Shown: positions 21,216 to 40,283, numbered from the stretch's first letter. The stretch is DNA of 64,000 nt from Perca fluviatilis (GCF_010015445.1 NC_053134.1:17394629-17458628); one strand, 5' to 3'. Notes: a model not told the origin generated them from the sequence alone. Program-made: numbers and translations.

Positions 21216-21685
21216 CAGTAGTGGAATGTAACTAAGTACTCAACTACTGTACTTCAGCATGATTTTCTACTATTTCTGGTAGTATTTCCATTGTATGCTA
21301 CTTAGTACTTTTGTTCCATTACATGTCAGAGGGAAATATTGTACTTTTTTATCTAACAGCTAAAGTTACTTCACAGATTACGCTTTAATAAAACATAATA
21401 TTATAACAGCTTATAAAATGCAACCGATAAAAGATAATTGTGGTATGCTGGGAAACTAGAATAAACTACTAAACTAATTATACAAAGTAGTTAAAGTACC
21501 TCTACCAGCTGCAACTTTAAAATGCTACTTATACATTGATGCATCTGTATTAACGGTCAAATATTGTAATGATATAACCCTCATAGGGGCCATTTTTCTG
21601 CAGAACAAGTACTTTCTTAATTACAATGCATACTTGTACTTGTACACTGTGGTATTGGTACTTCTGAGTACTTCTTCCACTAGTG
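21216..21685. mobile_element. hAT-type MITE with TSD
   Basis: CAGTAGTGGAATGTAACTAA at the left and, inverted, CACTAGTGGAAGAAGTACTC at the right. Flanks GTAGTAAG (21208-21215) and GTAATAAG (21686-21693) match 7 of 8. The interior has CAGAGGGAAATATTGTACTT, typical of this fish family. 470 bp, non-coding. Confidence 0.82.
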
Positions 21686-21859
21686 GTAATAAGTCAGTCA
21701 GGCTTCTGATATTGTAGCTCTTAGGCTCCAGGGTGCAGTTCTCCTTTGTGGCCACCAGAGGATCCATAGAGTCTCTGCAGCAGCCCTGAGGAGGGGCGCG
21801 GCTCTGCACCGATTCAGGTCAATGAGTTCCTTGTGGTGAGGAGAACAGTCAGGGTCGAG

Positions 21860-21862
<3 letters not shown>

Positions 21863-21926
<64 letters not shown>
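21863..21926. repeat. (CA)n microsatellite
   Basis: 64 bp of CA. Confidence 0.95.
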
Positions 21927-21928
<2 letters not shown>

Positions 21929-22274
21929 GGTAGTCAAAAATCACATCACATTTAACAGTCTTATTATTAGCCCCTGTGATATTTCTGTGTGTCCCTGATA
22001 TAGTAAGCTATTTACAGCTTATAGGAGTGGGATGGGGTGAGATCTACAGTGTGTGTGCTAAAAATGACCAATACAGCTTGTATGCACATGCATGTACATA
22101 CCATGTATCTGTGTGAATTTGTGGGGTAAGTTTTAAAGCGGGCTGTAGTGTAGTGACTGTAACGTTGTGCGCCGGTGAGGATTGAGTTACATGTATAAAG
22201 TGCAGGGCGGAGATACGGGAGCTGTGAGCTGAGCCAAGCTGGCTAGTGCTGCTACAGTACTGCTGCGACTGCAA

Positions 22275-22276
<2 letters not shown>

Positions 22277-22356
<80 letters not shown>

Positions 22357-22357
22357 C
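22277..22357. repeat. (CA)n microsatellite
   Basis: About 80 bp of CA with one CG step near the right end. Confidence 0.95.
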
Positions 22358-22504
22358 CCCGAGTAAGGGGGAAACGAGGTTGGCTTGGCACTCTGTCAAA
22401 TTTCTCTCTTCTGCTCTCTCTTGCCAAGCGCTGCGTAGGATACTACACTACACACACAGAGGGGTTCTGCTCTACTGCACCATTTTAGAAGTCTGGGGGC
22501 GTAC

Positions 22505-22507
<3 letters not shown>

Positions 22508-22588
<81 letters not shown>
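22508..22588. repeat. (CA)n microsatellite
   Basis: About 80 bp of uninterrupted CA, 150 bp from the preceding tract. Confidence 0.95.
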
Positions 22589-22589
<1 letters not shown>

Positions 22590-23163
22590 CATTATTTTTA
22601 AATGAATCCATATTGAATGTAGGGGGACATATTAATCATCCTAAGTGGATTCACCGTATGAAAAGAGTCCCAGATATTTTGTAGGCCAATTTCAGTGCAG
22701 CGCAGCATTTTGTGAAGATCTGAAATCTAGTTATTTTTAATGACCAGAGCTCCAGCTTGAAATAATGTATTTTCCCCATAAATCAAATCTCAATCCGCTG
22801 CCAATTTGTAGACAATTTGTAAGCCGTAACAGTCAATAGTAGAACACGCTCCAAAGGGATCAAAAACCTACTTCTTTAATCGTAGCGCAGAAGCCTCCGA
22901 TTCCCCAAGCAGCTCAATAACTCTTCTGATGTGGTTTACATTTTTCATGGTTCACGCCTCTATCACAACAGCTTGAGCACAAAAAAGAAAAAAGAAAAAC
23001 AAATGTTTTGTGGCTTTTGCATTGAAAAATAATCCATGCACACAGGGGCCGCAGTGAAGCCTCTGATATCAACCCACAATTGTTTGTTTTTTCATCAGTA
23101 AATGCACCCTGTGCCCCTTCAGTTCAGTTATATATAACCACAAAACTTGATGTGAGTGGCATT

Positions 23164-23213
<50 letters not shown>

Positions 23214-23740
23214 ACAGCTGCCCTACTAGACTCCTACTCCCATGTTTACCTACTCCCACGTTTACCTTGAAAGCAATCTCTACACCCTTTATTTCCTTCC
23301 TTTTCATCCCTCTCCAGCCTCCGTGCACAAGGAAAATTTCAGTTTGGTCGATATAGTCCATTCTGAGTCCTCTGTGGTATTTTTAAAGGACATTGTCCCT
23401 TACACAAGCTAAGCTGCTTAATATTAATACTACAGTCGTTCCTCCCCGTTTCCTGTGTCTGCAGTCGACGTGTGTGTACATGTCGGGTCTATATATAGGT
23501 TAACTGGGCTAATAAAAAGGGATTAGTCTACTTGGTTGTACTGATTTAAAAATGGTATACGACAGAAGGAACAGCAAACTGAAAGATTAGACCACCAGTA
23601 GTTATGTGTGGATAACAGCAGAGCGGCCACCTGACAGGAGAGGTGGAAATGAGGAGAGATGGGATGAAGAGAGAAGGAGAGGTGATTTTAGGAGAAAGAG
23701 ACAGAGGTTGAGAGTGAAGTGATTAGGGATATGAAAGAGG
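22589..23740. other. No gene seen
   Basis: Apart from the TG tract at 23166-23209, nothing recognised. Confidence 0.45.
23166..23209. repeat. (TG)n microsatellite
   Basis: 44 bp of TG. Confidence 0.95.
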
Positions 23741-23746
23741 GACAGA

Positions 23747-24394
23747 CACTGGTGGAAAAAGTGTTCAGATAATTTTCTTAAAGGGGAACTCCACTGATTC
23801 TAAACATCAAACTCTTTTTACAGGTTTTGACTAGTGCTACTGCATATGTGAAAATAGTTAGATAGAGCTGCACCAAGTCTGATAAATGTCCTCAAGTGAT
23901 GTCACTTGAGTCAACGTCAGTTGTGGCAGAAGACTACAAGTTTAAAAATGAAAAGTTGCAGAGTAAGAAAGAAGTGAGGTTACCAGACCTCTGTAGTTGC
24001 ATTGTGGCTAATGTAGGAACCAGGCGCCATCGTTTTTAATGTTTTCTTTTTTTTAAACTATCCACCGTGGGTTCAACAAGTTCAACGAGTGCAAAGCTAA
24101 ATCAGTGGAGTATTCTTTTAAGTAAATGTAGAAATACTATCTTGTCAAAATACTAGTAGGAGTGCTGCTTTCAGAAATGTACCTAATAGTAAGTACAAAT
24201 ATTTGAAGAGTAAAAAGTACTATTAAAAGTAATTTCCCTTTTGAAATGTAGTGGACTGGAAGCATAAAATGGAACTTCTCAGGTAAGTTATCAATCATAG
24301 ACTGTTATAGTCATCAATGGTATCAATAGCGTACCTCATAATTGTACTAAAGTATAATACTTGAGTAAATGTACTTAGTTACATTTCACCCCTG
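23747..24394. mobile_element. hAT-type MITE split by a TTAA MITE
   Basis: The left end CACTGGTGGAAAAAGTGTTC and the inverted right end CAGGGGTGAAATGTAACTAA resemble the ends of the family at 21216-21685. A second MITE occupies 23782-24117. Without it the sequence runs CAGATAATTTTCTTAAGTAA, the expected family order. The flanking octamers are too diverged to count as a duplication. Confidence 0.72.
23782..24117. mobile_element. TTAA-type MITE nested in hAT MITE
   Basis: Ends AGGGGAACTCCACTGATT and, inverted, AAGAATACTCCACTGATT, with TTAA at 23778-23781 and 24118-24121. 336 bp, non-coding. Confidence 0.82.
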
Positions 24395-27033
<2,639 letters not shown>

Positions 27034-27084
27034 GTTTTACCCCTGTCATCCCTTTACTTTCCTTTGGGGTCTGAGGCCCAGAAA

Positions 27085-27393
27085 ATGCTGGTGAGCAGGA
27101 CTTACATGTTATGGAGGTCAAAGGTTATGTGTGTTACGGAGATCAGGGAGGCATGGAGGGAGGCAGAAGTAACAGATTACGAGATGTTATTCGTTGCTCA
27201 GAGGAGTCTGGCCGAGTTAAGCAAGATGGTGAAAGTTCAAGTCTTACAACCAGACAGCCGGGTGGTTTCCTTTCTAAGAAATGGGATGACAGTGCATGTT
27301 CGTTTGGCTGTTGAGCCTCCAACATCGTCAGAGATCAATGATGCTGATGAAGGCAGCATGGTGGAGTCATCCCCTTTAAACAGTTTTTTGTAG
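27085..27393 (+). CDS. Unrecognised open frame, 102 codons
   Basis: ATG at 27085, TAG at 27391. Composition is protein-like and not repeat-driven, with an amphipathic helical stretch (VTEIREAWREAEVTDYEMLF), LAELSKMVKVQVLQPDS, FLRNGMTVHVRLAVEPP and an acidic tail (EINDADEGSM). The frame is open upstream to 27034 with acceptor-like pyrimidines before it. I do not recognise the family. It could be an old transposon or retrogene fragment, an exon, or chance. Confidence 0.3.
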   Translation: MLVSRTYMLWRSKVMCVTEIREAWREAEVTDYEMLFVAQRSLAELSKMVKVQVLQPDSRVVSFLRNGMTVHVRLAVEPPTSSEINDADEGSMVESSPLNSFL

Positions 27394-28466
27394 CATGGTG
27401 GTCATTCCTCAAGTTTCCCAAGTTTTTGAGCAGTTTTGTTTTTACGCCTAAAGGCCTTGACCATACTCAAAAAAAAAATTTTAAATTCTGTTTAGGTTTG
27501 AAAGATTTCTTTGAGATTGTCTTCTACAGGTTTTCAGTCATAACAAAATGCCAAAAGCATAGAAAAGCTCTTACATCTCATCTGTTTTACTGTGATTTTG
27601 GAGTTGATTTTTTTTATTTAAAGCTATACATCTTTTGGTATTAAAATGTTCTATTTAATCTGTGAAAAAACACGAGTGGACTGAACTAAAAATGACCCAA
27701 GGGGTGCAACTCATGCTTAGACACTCAATTCTACAAAACCTTATCCTATAGCAGCAAAGTTATCGTGCATAAAGTGGGTAAATAGGAAGAGGGATTACCA
27801 CCTTAAAACGTATAAATCAACCTCCTAATCAACGATCCTAAAAAAAATTCTCACTCTCCGTGCAGCCCACTCTCACCCCTAAAGTACCGTGACAAAACTG
27901 TCCTCCCCTTTTCTCCTCTGAGACCTGTCAGCCAGAAAGACGGCACTTGTTCAGCCTCACAGTAGCGAGACAGTCAGGCACCATGTTAGCGGCTTTAGTG
28001 TCTAGACATGGCCAACAAGCCTCCTTTTCTCCAGTAAGTAAAACATGGTGTGAAAAGTAAAGTGCAACTTTATATTGCGCTCATACACGCGGTGATGTCA
28101 CCATGCTGCTGCCAAGAAAGCAGCGGCCCTAATTTGCATTTTGTTTTAGGCTGACAGCATCTTTTAAAATCCTTTCCAAATAACTTCTGACAAAGATCCC
28201 AGTTTGGTTTTCTCATGTTTTTTTTCCTCTTCCTCTTCCGTCCCTCCCTTTTCTTCTCTCTCAATTACTCTTAACTTTTATCTGCACTTGTTACACTACA
28301 GCACACACTCTTTTCTCAAACACACAAACACTACACAGCCTAGAGAAAGAGGCCTCTGTGTTCTGGACACAAAAGCTTCTCTTTCTTCAGAATGGGAGCT
28401 GGGCTTCCGGTTGAAGCTCACTGTTTCAGAGGGGAGAGGAAGGGCAGACGACGGGCCAAGAATATG

Positions 28467-28576
<110 letters not shown>

Positions 28577-28737
28577 TTGTAAATGTTTATATATCTGTTT
28601 TGATCCCGCATACATTGTGTGTGTTTGAATATGGTTGCCGTAGTTTGAAGACATTAATGTAATTGTATCTCTATCTTTTTTTCTGTTGCCTTCCCTCCCT
28701 GTGTGTCTGTATATGAATGTGTGTCTTTTGTCAGGGT

Positions 28738-28870
28738 GGTCCGCCGGCTGGGTGAGGGCACGGAGTTTGTGTCAGCCGGGTGTGAACCGGTTAGCCGCCC
28801 CCCTGCAGACACACTAAGACTGATTGGTCGCCAGGGAGCGATGGGAGCGAGCTCAGTTCTCACCATTTAG
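28738..28870 (+). CDS. Candidate terminal exon, low confidence
   Basis: After a pyrimidine-rich stretch and TTTTGTCAG, one frame stays open for 43 codons (VVRRLGEGTEFVSAGCEPVS, then LRLIGRQGAMGASS) to a TAG at about 28868. The stretch is notably GC-rich against its surroundings. No homologue is recognised, and there is no supporting neighbour exon. Confidence 0.18.
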
Positions 28871-31290
<2,420 letters not shown>

Positions 31291-32450
31291 CTGCAAGCAT
31301 ATAGCACATTGACACCTCTCTGTAATTAGCTTCTTCTCTGGTGTTAGCATGAACTACTGTCAACTAGTTTTTCGATGTTTAAACACCTCCTGCACAGATC
31401 CTCCCATACAGACCGCTGTTAGGTTGGCATTTGCATGCAGGCAAGTGGAACAGTGTACATACAGTATAGATGGGCTTTATTGAGGGATAGCCATGCTTCG
31501 GATTATTTTATTGAAAGTGTATTACAGTACCAAGCAAATTCTATTGAGGAGACATAGGAATTAAATCCTATTCCTTTCGCTTTAACTGTGAAAACCCATT
31601 TTTCAGGATGAGTTGATATCTGACTCATCCAGTGAAAATGTTTTTCAGAAAATGGCCACCTTTCATGGATATGTAAGTGAACGTGGAAATATTCCTATGG
31701 CTCTTTTATGTTTCCATGTATATGTTTCCTGTGCCTTTCAAGGCACATGTCCGCTCTTTTATATGCGTTCTACGCCTTTGGTGCCTTTTTAATGCTTTCC
31801 ATGCCTTACACGTTTAAATTCTGGCATTCTCTATGCAACCTAATTCTTCGCCATTTACACACACATGCTGTATATCTACAGGGATGTCTTCTGAAAGGTT
31901 TCCATGTGGGATGTCTCTGATGTGCATGGCTGGGGGAAGAAACCAGTGTAGTCAGTGAGGAAGGAGAGAGGTGGTGCGCTGAGGCGAGGCTAATTTGTTT
32001 GTGATTGGCATTGATTAAAGTCGGTACCAGGAGAGCTGTGAATACACAGGGACTCACTCATGATATAACTACAGTGTGTTACAAATGCTGTCTCATTGTC
32101 TCTGTTGTTTTACCCCCAAGAGATTCATTGTAACCCTGATGATTACTGTTGATGTTTTTTGGCTTCCAAACTCAGACTCAGTGTCTTAGAAATATTGTGA
32201 CATCATCTGTGTTTGTCCAGTTATCTGCAGAGATTTAAAAATACACCACTAATGCAAAACAATGACCCAGAAAAGCAGAGCACACTGTGTACACTATGCT
32301 ATTCTGCCCAATACTAGGTTGGACTTTACATTAAGACAGAGGGGCAAACTGAGAATATGCTTCATGCATGCATGAAATTGCCTGAAATTATGCATCCAGC
32401 CTGCACTTTAACTGTTGACAGCCTTTTCCTACTCAGAATGTTTGAACTGA
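31291..32450. other. No gene seen
   Basis: No exon or element supported. Confidence 0.45.
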
Positions 32451-32773
32451 AAGGACAGTTGTGGCCCAAAATGAACATAGGGGTTAATAACATATGTGTA
32501 CCGAGTCGAACGTTCTCTGGGACACGTTTTCATGCTAATCGGACCCTCATTATGCTACTGTTTAAGTGTGGTGCTATTTTGAGCCTTGTTAGTGTTATAA
32601 AATAGTGATTTACCAAGTGCCCCAAAAGCTAGCGTTAGCAGGTAACCACCGATTTTGCGGTAGCTTGTTTAAAGCTCGAGATGCATTCGATTAGCATGAA
32701 AAGATGTCTCAGAGAACGTTCGACTCGGTACACATGTTAACCCCTAGGTTAATTTTGCGCCGGAATTGTCCTT
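32451..32773. mobile_element. Foldback MITE with ~95-bp TIRs
   Basis: The left arm AAGGACAGTTGTGGCCCAAA runs through ACCGAGTCGAACGTTCTCTG to CATGCTAATCG. The right arm repeats the same words inverted (AAGGACAATTCCGGCGCAAA; ACCGAGTCGAACGTTCTCTG; CATGCTAATCG). 323 bp in all, mostly arm. Non-coding. The superfamily is not clear from the ends. Confidence 0.85.
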
Positions 32774-33970
32774 GAACACAAAACTATTAGTGGTCACTTT
32801 AATTACTACCACATTTCTTGAAGAGTCTGGGGTTGATACTACATGAATGAGGTAACAGAAAGTAGGTGTTCAACAAAGTGTCACTTGTCTATTTGTTGCT
32901 AACATAATCCCACCCCATAACCCAACAGTGTAACCCTAAACCTAAAACTCTCCACCGACAGCCTTTCTGACAATATTTTCATAAGGTCGGGAGGTCTTAA
33001 TGGCAGCGTGAACAGCTCACCTATTCAGTGGCGGGCAGAAAACCTTTAAATGGAGAATTAACAATGGAACAATTGAATCAAGTCTGTGAGTGCGCATGAT
33101 AAAGGTCCTCAATAAGATCTCAGATTTCGACAACCAGAGTTAATGTGCTGACTTTCTTGACCCTGCTTTCATAGGAATTTGTATAATTGTTGTATAATTA
33201 GTCATCTGTTTTATATCAAGTGTGTTTAAATGTCACGACCAACAGAGAATATCAAATGTTTTGTTGAGCCAGAAAACTGACAACCGTATTGTATTTGTTT
33301 ACTAAAATCATAATCAAATTTGAGTTTTCACCCTTTTACCTCACTGTAAAAGCACAGTGACAAAGAACATTTTTCAATGATCCTGTATTCATTCTTTAGT
33401 TATCTCTTGGTATATGCTATATATATTTATTTATTTAAATTGAGTGTTTCAAAATCCCTCTCTTTTCTCTTCTTGTAAAACAGAATGTTTTGATGAAAAG
33501 AGATATCATGGGTCAGAGCAGTGGGTCTGGATCTCAGTCAACAAAAACTTTGTTTACCTTTTCCGAAAAATTTGACTTTGCCGTGATTAATTAATCCCTC
33601 CCTTGTCGTTGGGCTCCTGATCTAACACTGTGGGTGAGGAAGGCGTGGGTGTAGGCCACCAGTCCTCTATATGTCAACGCAGCTCTGCATCGTGCTATAT
33701 ATATACTGCACAAGTAGTGTGAGTACTATATCAGGAACATCTCCCTTAAAATGATTTATACTTCCTGCATCTGTTCATCTACAAATTATCAGCATCATTT
33801 TAAGGAGGTCAGAAACAGGGTGAGGCTAATACCATGTCTGCAGCTTGATTAATTAATGCATCTGTTGAATCGCTGATGTCGCCGGCGCTGAATCACAACT
33901 CTCTCTTTATCAGGATAAAAATCAAAAAGTGAATGTGTGACCTATCCTATTTTCTCTGCCTGAGACATTT
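32774..33970. other. No gene seen
   Basis: AT-rich sequence without supported features. Confidence 0.45.
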
Positions 33971-33972
33971 TA

Positions 33973-34030
33973 TGAATCAGAATCAGAATCAGAAATACTT
34001 TAATAATCCCAGGGGGAAATTATTTTCGAT
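33973..34030 (-). mobile_element. Retroelement 3' tail with (GATTCT)n end
   Basis: The minus strand reads AATTTCCCCCTGGGATTATT then AAAGTATT and three TGATTC units. I recognise this as the 3' end of a common fish LINE/SINE. Only the tail is present. Confidence 0.6.
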
Positions 34031-34578
34031 GACCATCAGAACCTAAAACTAACTATATTTTTGCATTGATTTACTTTCCATTCTTTAATTGTTTAAATAA
34101 CTTGTTGTATTTCTTTTCTTATAAGGAAAAGCAAGTAGAGAAGTTGAGTTCATTCTCGTCACCCAAATAGTACTGGCAATGTGTTACAACTTCAAGAGAA
34201 TCTGGAGAGGGGAAAGCCCCCCTGTTGCAAACCTTGATGTGTGTCTGCAGGTGCTGGCAGCAAATGGGTGCTCTTCACACCCACATTTGATTGCATTTGC
34301 ATTAAACTAGTCACAGTTTGGGGAGTAAACTGCAGATTTCATCACCCTTTCAAAAGTCTTCTATCTCTGTGTGTCTGATTGCAGTCTATTGACACGTTGT
34401 TTTTCTGTCCACATAGGCTTGTGTGTTATTGTGTTTGCACCTTGCAGTGCTTGCATTGTCTGTACAACATGTTGAGGCAAGACTAGTAAATGCTGATGAA
34501 AACAGATCCTCCTATATCCTGAGATATGGAAACTCTGGAAGCACTGCACTGATGCAACCTGCAATGTTGACTTGGCCC

Positions 34579-34606
34579 TGATGCCATCATGATCAGGATG
34601 GCATCA
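34579..34606. repeat. 10-bp-stem hairpin
   Basis: TGATGCCATC, loop ATGATCAG, GATGGCATCA. Confidence 0.7.
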
Positions 34607-34623
34607 TGATTCCTCATTCCCAC

Positions 34624-35004
34624 TAGGGCTGGGTACTGAATTAGATACTTTTTAGGCACCGACCAAATTGCCCTTCTTAGTATCGAGTATTGAAAAATGC
34701 TTTGTCGTTCAATACCAAATTTCAATACCTAAGGAGTAAATCTCGAAGCATGCAGCATGCTACTACCTATTAATGCTGGTGATTGGCTGTCTAAACGTTA
34801 CATGTCGTAGAGGCCGGGCAGGAAAAACTGAACTGAAAAATATATAAAATATTTGTGCCGTAATGTGTTAAATTGTTATTTCTTTGTTAAAATGGATTGT
34901 ATAAAATTGGTATTGATAAAAAGTATCGTTCAGGAACCGGTATTGACGTCACGGTATTGGTATCAGTACCGTAATCAAACATTTTTGAACGATACCCGGC
35001 CTTT
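34624..35004. mobile_element. hAT-type MITE, 'TAGGGCTGGGTA' family
   Basis: TAGGGCTGGGTACTGAAT at the left and, inverted, AAAGGCCGGGTATCGTTC at the right. The interior has TTTCAATACCTAAGG and repeated GGTATTG/ATCG words of this fish hAT family. Flanks ATTCCCAC/ATTCTCTC agree at 6 of 8, and the right one merges into a CT/CA microsatellite. 381 bp. Confidence 0.78.
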
Positions 35005-35006
35005 AT

Positions 35007-35082
<76 letters not shown>
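35007..35082. repeat. (CT)n(CA)n compound microsatellite
   Basis: Starts at the 3' boundary of the hAT MITE, with 14 bp of CT then about 62 bp of CA. Confidence 0.95.
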
Positions 35083-35084
<2 letters not shown>

Positions 35085-35216
35085 CTATCCATTCATACCT
35101 CCAAAGATCCTTGACTGAACAAGTCAAGCGAAGCTCCTTTAATGTTATGGTCCTTATCGCTCTTGTTAATCTGTCTGATATGACAGCCACAATAATGCCT
35201 TTTCCCCCCGAGCGTG

Positions 35217-35218
<2 letters not shown>

Positions 35219-35248
<30 letters not shown>
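35219..35248. repeat. (TG)n microsatellite
   Basis: 30 bp of TG. Confidence 0.93.
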
Positions 35249-35257
<9 letters not shown>

Positions 35258-35704
35258 CAGTTAGAGAAGTGCAAAAGGGGAAACAAATAATGTACCAGGC
35301 CCCAGAGACAAGTTGGGGCCCTGCTGGTGTGTCCCATGCACACAAACATCCATCCATCCTGACAATGCATTCATCGCAGACGTCACATTAACCCTGTTTC
35401 CCTCTGGACCTCCATTTGCAGGCCTAAAAGCCCCTTACCCTCCCTTCTTCCTTCCCCCTTTTTCCTTGATCTGTCTTTGCCACTTTGGGTTGCAAGGGAC
35501 CTTTTTGTCTCCTCTCTTGTTCATAAGCTGGGATCTTTGTATCAAGAACATGTCGAGAGAAAGCATCTTATTACACTCTGCGAGCTTTGTACATGAGCTG
35601 ATGTGGCCCAGCTGGCTTGCCAACACGTTAGCTTAGCAAAGCAGCACATATTGTGGGATGCAGTTGCAAAAGTAATGGGCGGAAGGGTCGAGGGAACGTG
35701 GGTT

Positions 35705-35705
<1 letters not shown>

Positions 35706-35749
<44 letters not shown>
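35706..35749. repeat. (GA)n microsatellite
   Basis: About 44 bp of GA, the only long pure GA tract here. Confidence 0.95.
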
Positions 35750-37680
<1,931 letters not shown>

Positions 37681-37813
37681 CATGCAAGAGAGAGAGCATG
37701 CGACAGAAAGTGTGACAATGGGAGAAATACGCATGTTAGATGCACATAGAAGCACATGTTAGTCATGCCAGTGCAGGTGACAACTTCTGCGTGTGTGTGA
37801 GTGACAGACAGAG

Positions 37814-37848
37814 ACACACACACACACACAAATAAACACACACACGGG
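37814..37848. repeat. Short interrupted (CA)n
   Basis: CA run interrupted by AAATAAA. Confidence 0.85.
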
Positions 37849-38374
37849 GGGGAGACAGAGGAAGCCACATGGTTCCAAGCCCATTAAGGTGCTCATTAGA
37901 GAGCCAGTCACAGATGGTGTTGCTCTTTACACCACACTGGAAATGGCCCTAGAAAGCTTCCCATTGTTCCCTACAGCTATACCGTCCCTGTCCCACCCTC
38001 CCACACACACCCTCTCCACTCCTGAGGCCTACTGTAATATGTACAGTGAGTACGTGTGTGTAGGAGGGTATGTATTTACATACCAACGCATAAGCACGTG
38101 TGATGGTGTTTTAGTCCAGAAATTGAGGACTGGTTCTTATGTTAATAAAGTAGTTAGATCCTGTTTTATGAATTTTGTGTCAAAAATGTTATGTTTCTTC
38201 TACTTATCATTTTTAAGATGGTAAAAAGAAAGTTTTCATGCTTTCACAATTTAAAGAATTGATTTCCAAATAAGAAAGATCACATAACCCCAATTTTAGT
38301 CATTGTGTTGAATTTTGACTTCTTCTTCACGCTACTTCTGTTATACTATTGTTATGCCAAGTTTTTTTGGCTTT

Positions 38375-38440
38375 CTTTGAAGCAACTTGTAACATTTTAA
38401 CGGTTTTTGTAAAGTGCTATGTAAAAAAGTTATTTTGAGT
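38375..38440 (+). mobile_element. Possible LINE 3' tail
   Basis: CTTGTAACATTTTAACGG then GTAAAGTGCTATGTAAAAAA resembles the AAAG(C/T)GCTATATAAATAAA end of L2-type tails but is diverged. Confidence 0.35.
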
Positions 38441-38551
38441 ATACGTAGATGCATATTTTCACATGTTGACGCTAGCTTTTGACAATCCACCGGCAACAGG
38501 AACAGAACCATTCCAGGCCTTTATTTTCCAACTCTTTCATCCTTTTATCTA

Positions 38552-38697
38552 CGGTGGCCGACGGGGGCAAACGCACTGCAACTTAATGAAACGCACGCAA
38601 ATAGACAAAACACAAGCAAGTTAAGAAAACCTCTTCATTAATTTGACAACACATGCGCAGCATTTAGCAAAGACGCTGCAAATACACCCAACCACCG
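38552..38697. mobile_element. Possible small TA-flanked element
   Basis: Starts CGGTGGCCGACGGGGGCAAA and ends with AATACACCCAACCACCG, flanked by TA on both sides. I have seen the left sequence as a dispersed fish repeat. Complementarity of the ends is only about 6 bp. Confidence 0.35.
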
Positions 38698-38977
38698 TAT
38701 TTATCTCAAATCTCAAGGCATGTCCTTATTTGGTAGCTGAAGCTTCAGGGTAGAAACATGATGCCGACAGTGAAGAATATGTGACAGATGAGGAGAAAAG
38801 AAAAGAGCCGTTGTGGGTCTCTTCAGAGCAGGGATCACAGGGGAAAACTGGGCTAAACATCTTAACCTATAATAACAGCTGGCCCTCGCACCGCTGGCAG
38901 ACTAGATTGGACATATGCTCTCATTTCTGTCACTGTCCGCTCCATAAAGTTGATGTATTGTCTTAGGGAGAGTGCGG

Positions 38978-38980
<3 letters not shown>

Positions 38981-39047
<67 letters not shown>
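38981..39047. repeat. (TG)n microsatellite
   Basis: 67 bp of TG. Confidence 0.95.
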
Positions 39048-39048
<1 letters not shown>

Positions 39049-39289
39049 TTGTGCGCATTTAAAAAGGAGGAGGTTGTGGTGGTCTGCGATCGGTGTGATG
39101 TTTCAGTGCGTGCAGGCGACAGATGTTTCATGCCTCCGCTATAGATCTATCGTTTTGTCGGCCTGTCTCTCAGAAATGAAACCTCTCCATTAAATCCTGT
39201 GATGAGACGATGAAGGGCTGATGTACAGTCGCGCCAGCTCTATCAGAAATGAAATTCCTCATCTGCTCCAGTTCTTCGCTTGAGAGCCC

Positions 39290-39660
39290 AGCAGTCTCCT
39301 CTCCCTCGTTTCATTGCCACATATCTCCCTTCGAACCCCTCCTCCTACAACCTGTCCCGTCTGCACCGACCCTTTCTGTCTGTCACTGATTGCCTTGTTG
39401 CTTTTTTATCTCCCAGTTTTCTTTATCTTTCCCTTGTTTTGCAATTTTTCTCCTTCTCCCTTACTCCTTTCTCACTTGATTTCCCTTTCCCCTTTGCTTT
39501 ATCTCTTTTCTCTCTCTGGATCAATACACCTCTCACTCTCTCTTTCCCCACCTGTCTGTCTCTCTGACGGCTTCTTTCTCTCTGTCTCCTCCCTCTATCT
39601 CTGCCTGTGTTGGCTATGGAAGAGCAATATCAACCTTCTGTCTCTCTCTCTCTTTGCGAT
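39290..39660. repeat. Polypyrimidine (CT-rich) tract
   Basis: Irregular CT/CCTT-rich plus strand. Leucine/serine-rich frames across it are artefacts. Confidence 0.8.
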
Positions 39661-39729
39661 GCATGTCCCAAAGGCAAGCAGTTGTGATGGGGGCCTAATG
39701 CACTATTGATCCCTGTGTGCACGCACGCA

Positions 39730-39732
<3 letters not shown>

Positions 39733-39799
<67 letters not shown>
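39733..39799. repeat. (CA)n microsatellite
   Basis: 67 bp of CA. Confidence 0.95.
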
Positions 39800-39803
<4 letters not shown>

Positions 39804-39870
39804 GACCCTATATAACTCTTACTTATACTGTATAATATATAATCATGCGCTCCCACCTGCACACACAGAC

Positions 39871-39873
39871 GAA
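39871..39873. repeat. 3-bp target-site duplication, left
   Basis: GAA, matching GAA at 40993-40995. Confidence 0.6.
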
Positions 39874-40283
39874 GGGCCCTATCTTGCACTCAGCGCAATT
39901 GCCTTTGTACACCGACGCATGTATCATTCCTATTTTGCACCCGACGCACAGCAGACTTTTCCCTCCACAGACGCACGTCGGTAAATTAGGGAATGTATTT
40001 GCGCTCCCGGGGGCGGTTCAGCGAAAAGAGGAGGCGTGTTCCGGCGCAAACGTTACTTTGTGCTATTTTGCAATTTCAGAAAACAATTCCGCCACTGACC
40101 AGGAAAAACCTGGTCTAAAGTCAGTGGCGCTAGTATAAAGTCAGTAGCGCGTTATTCAGATGCTGTTTTAGGGGCGCATGCTTGGCCATAATGTAGCGTG
40201 TGCACAACGCGCATACACTTCTCTCATCTACAGCAGTTCCCATTTTTGAAAACCATACATAATTACAAAGAAAAATATTACTG

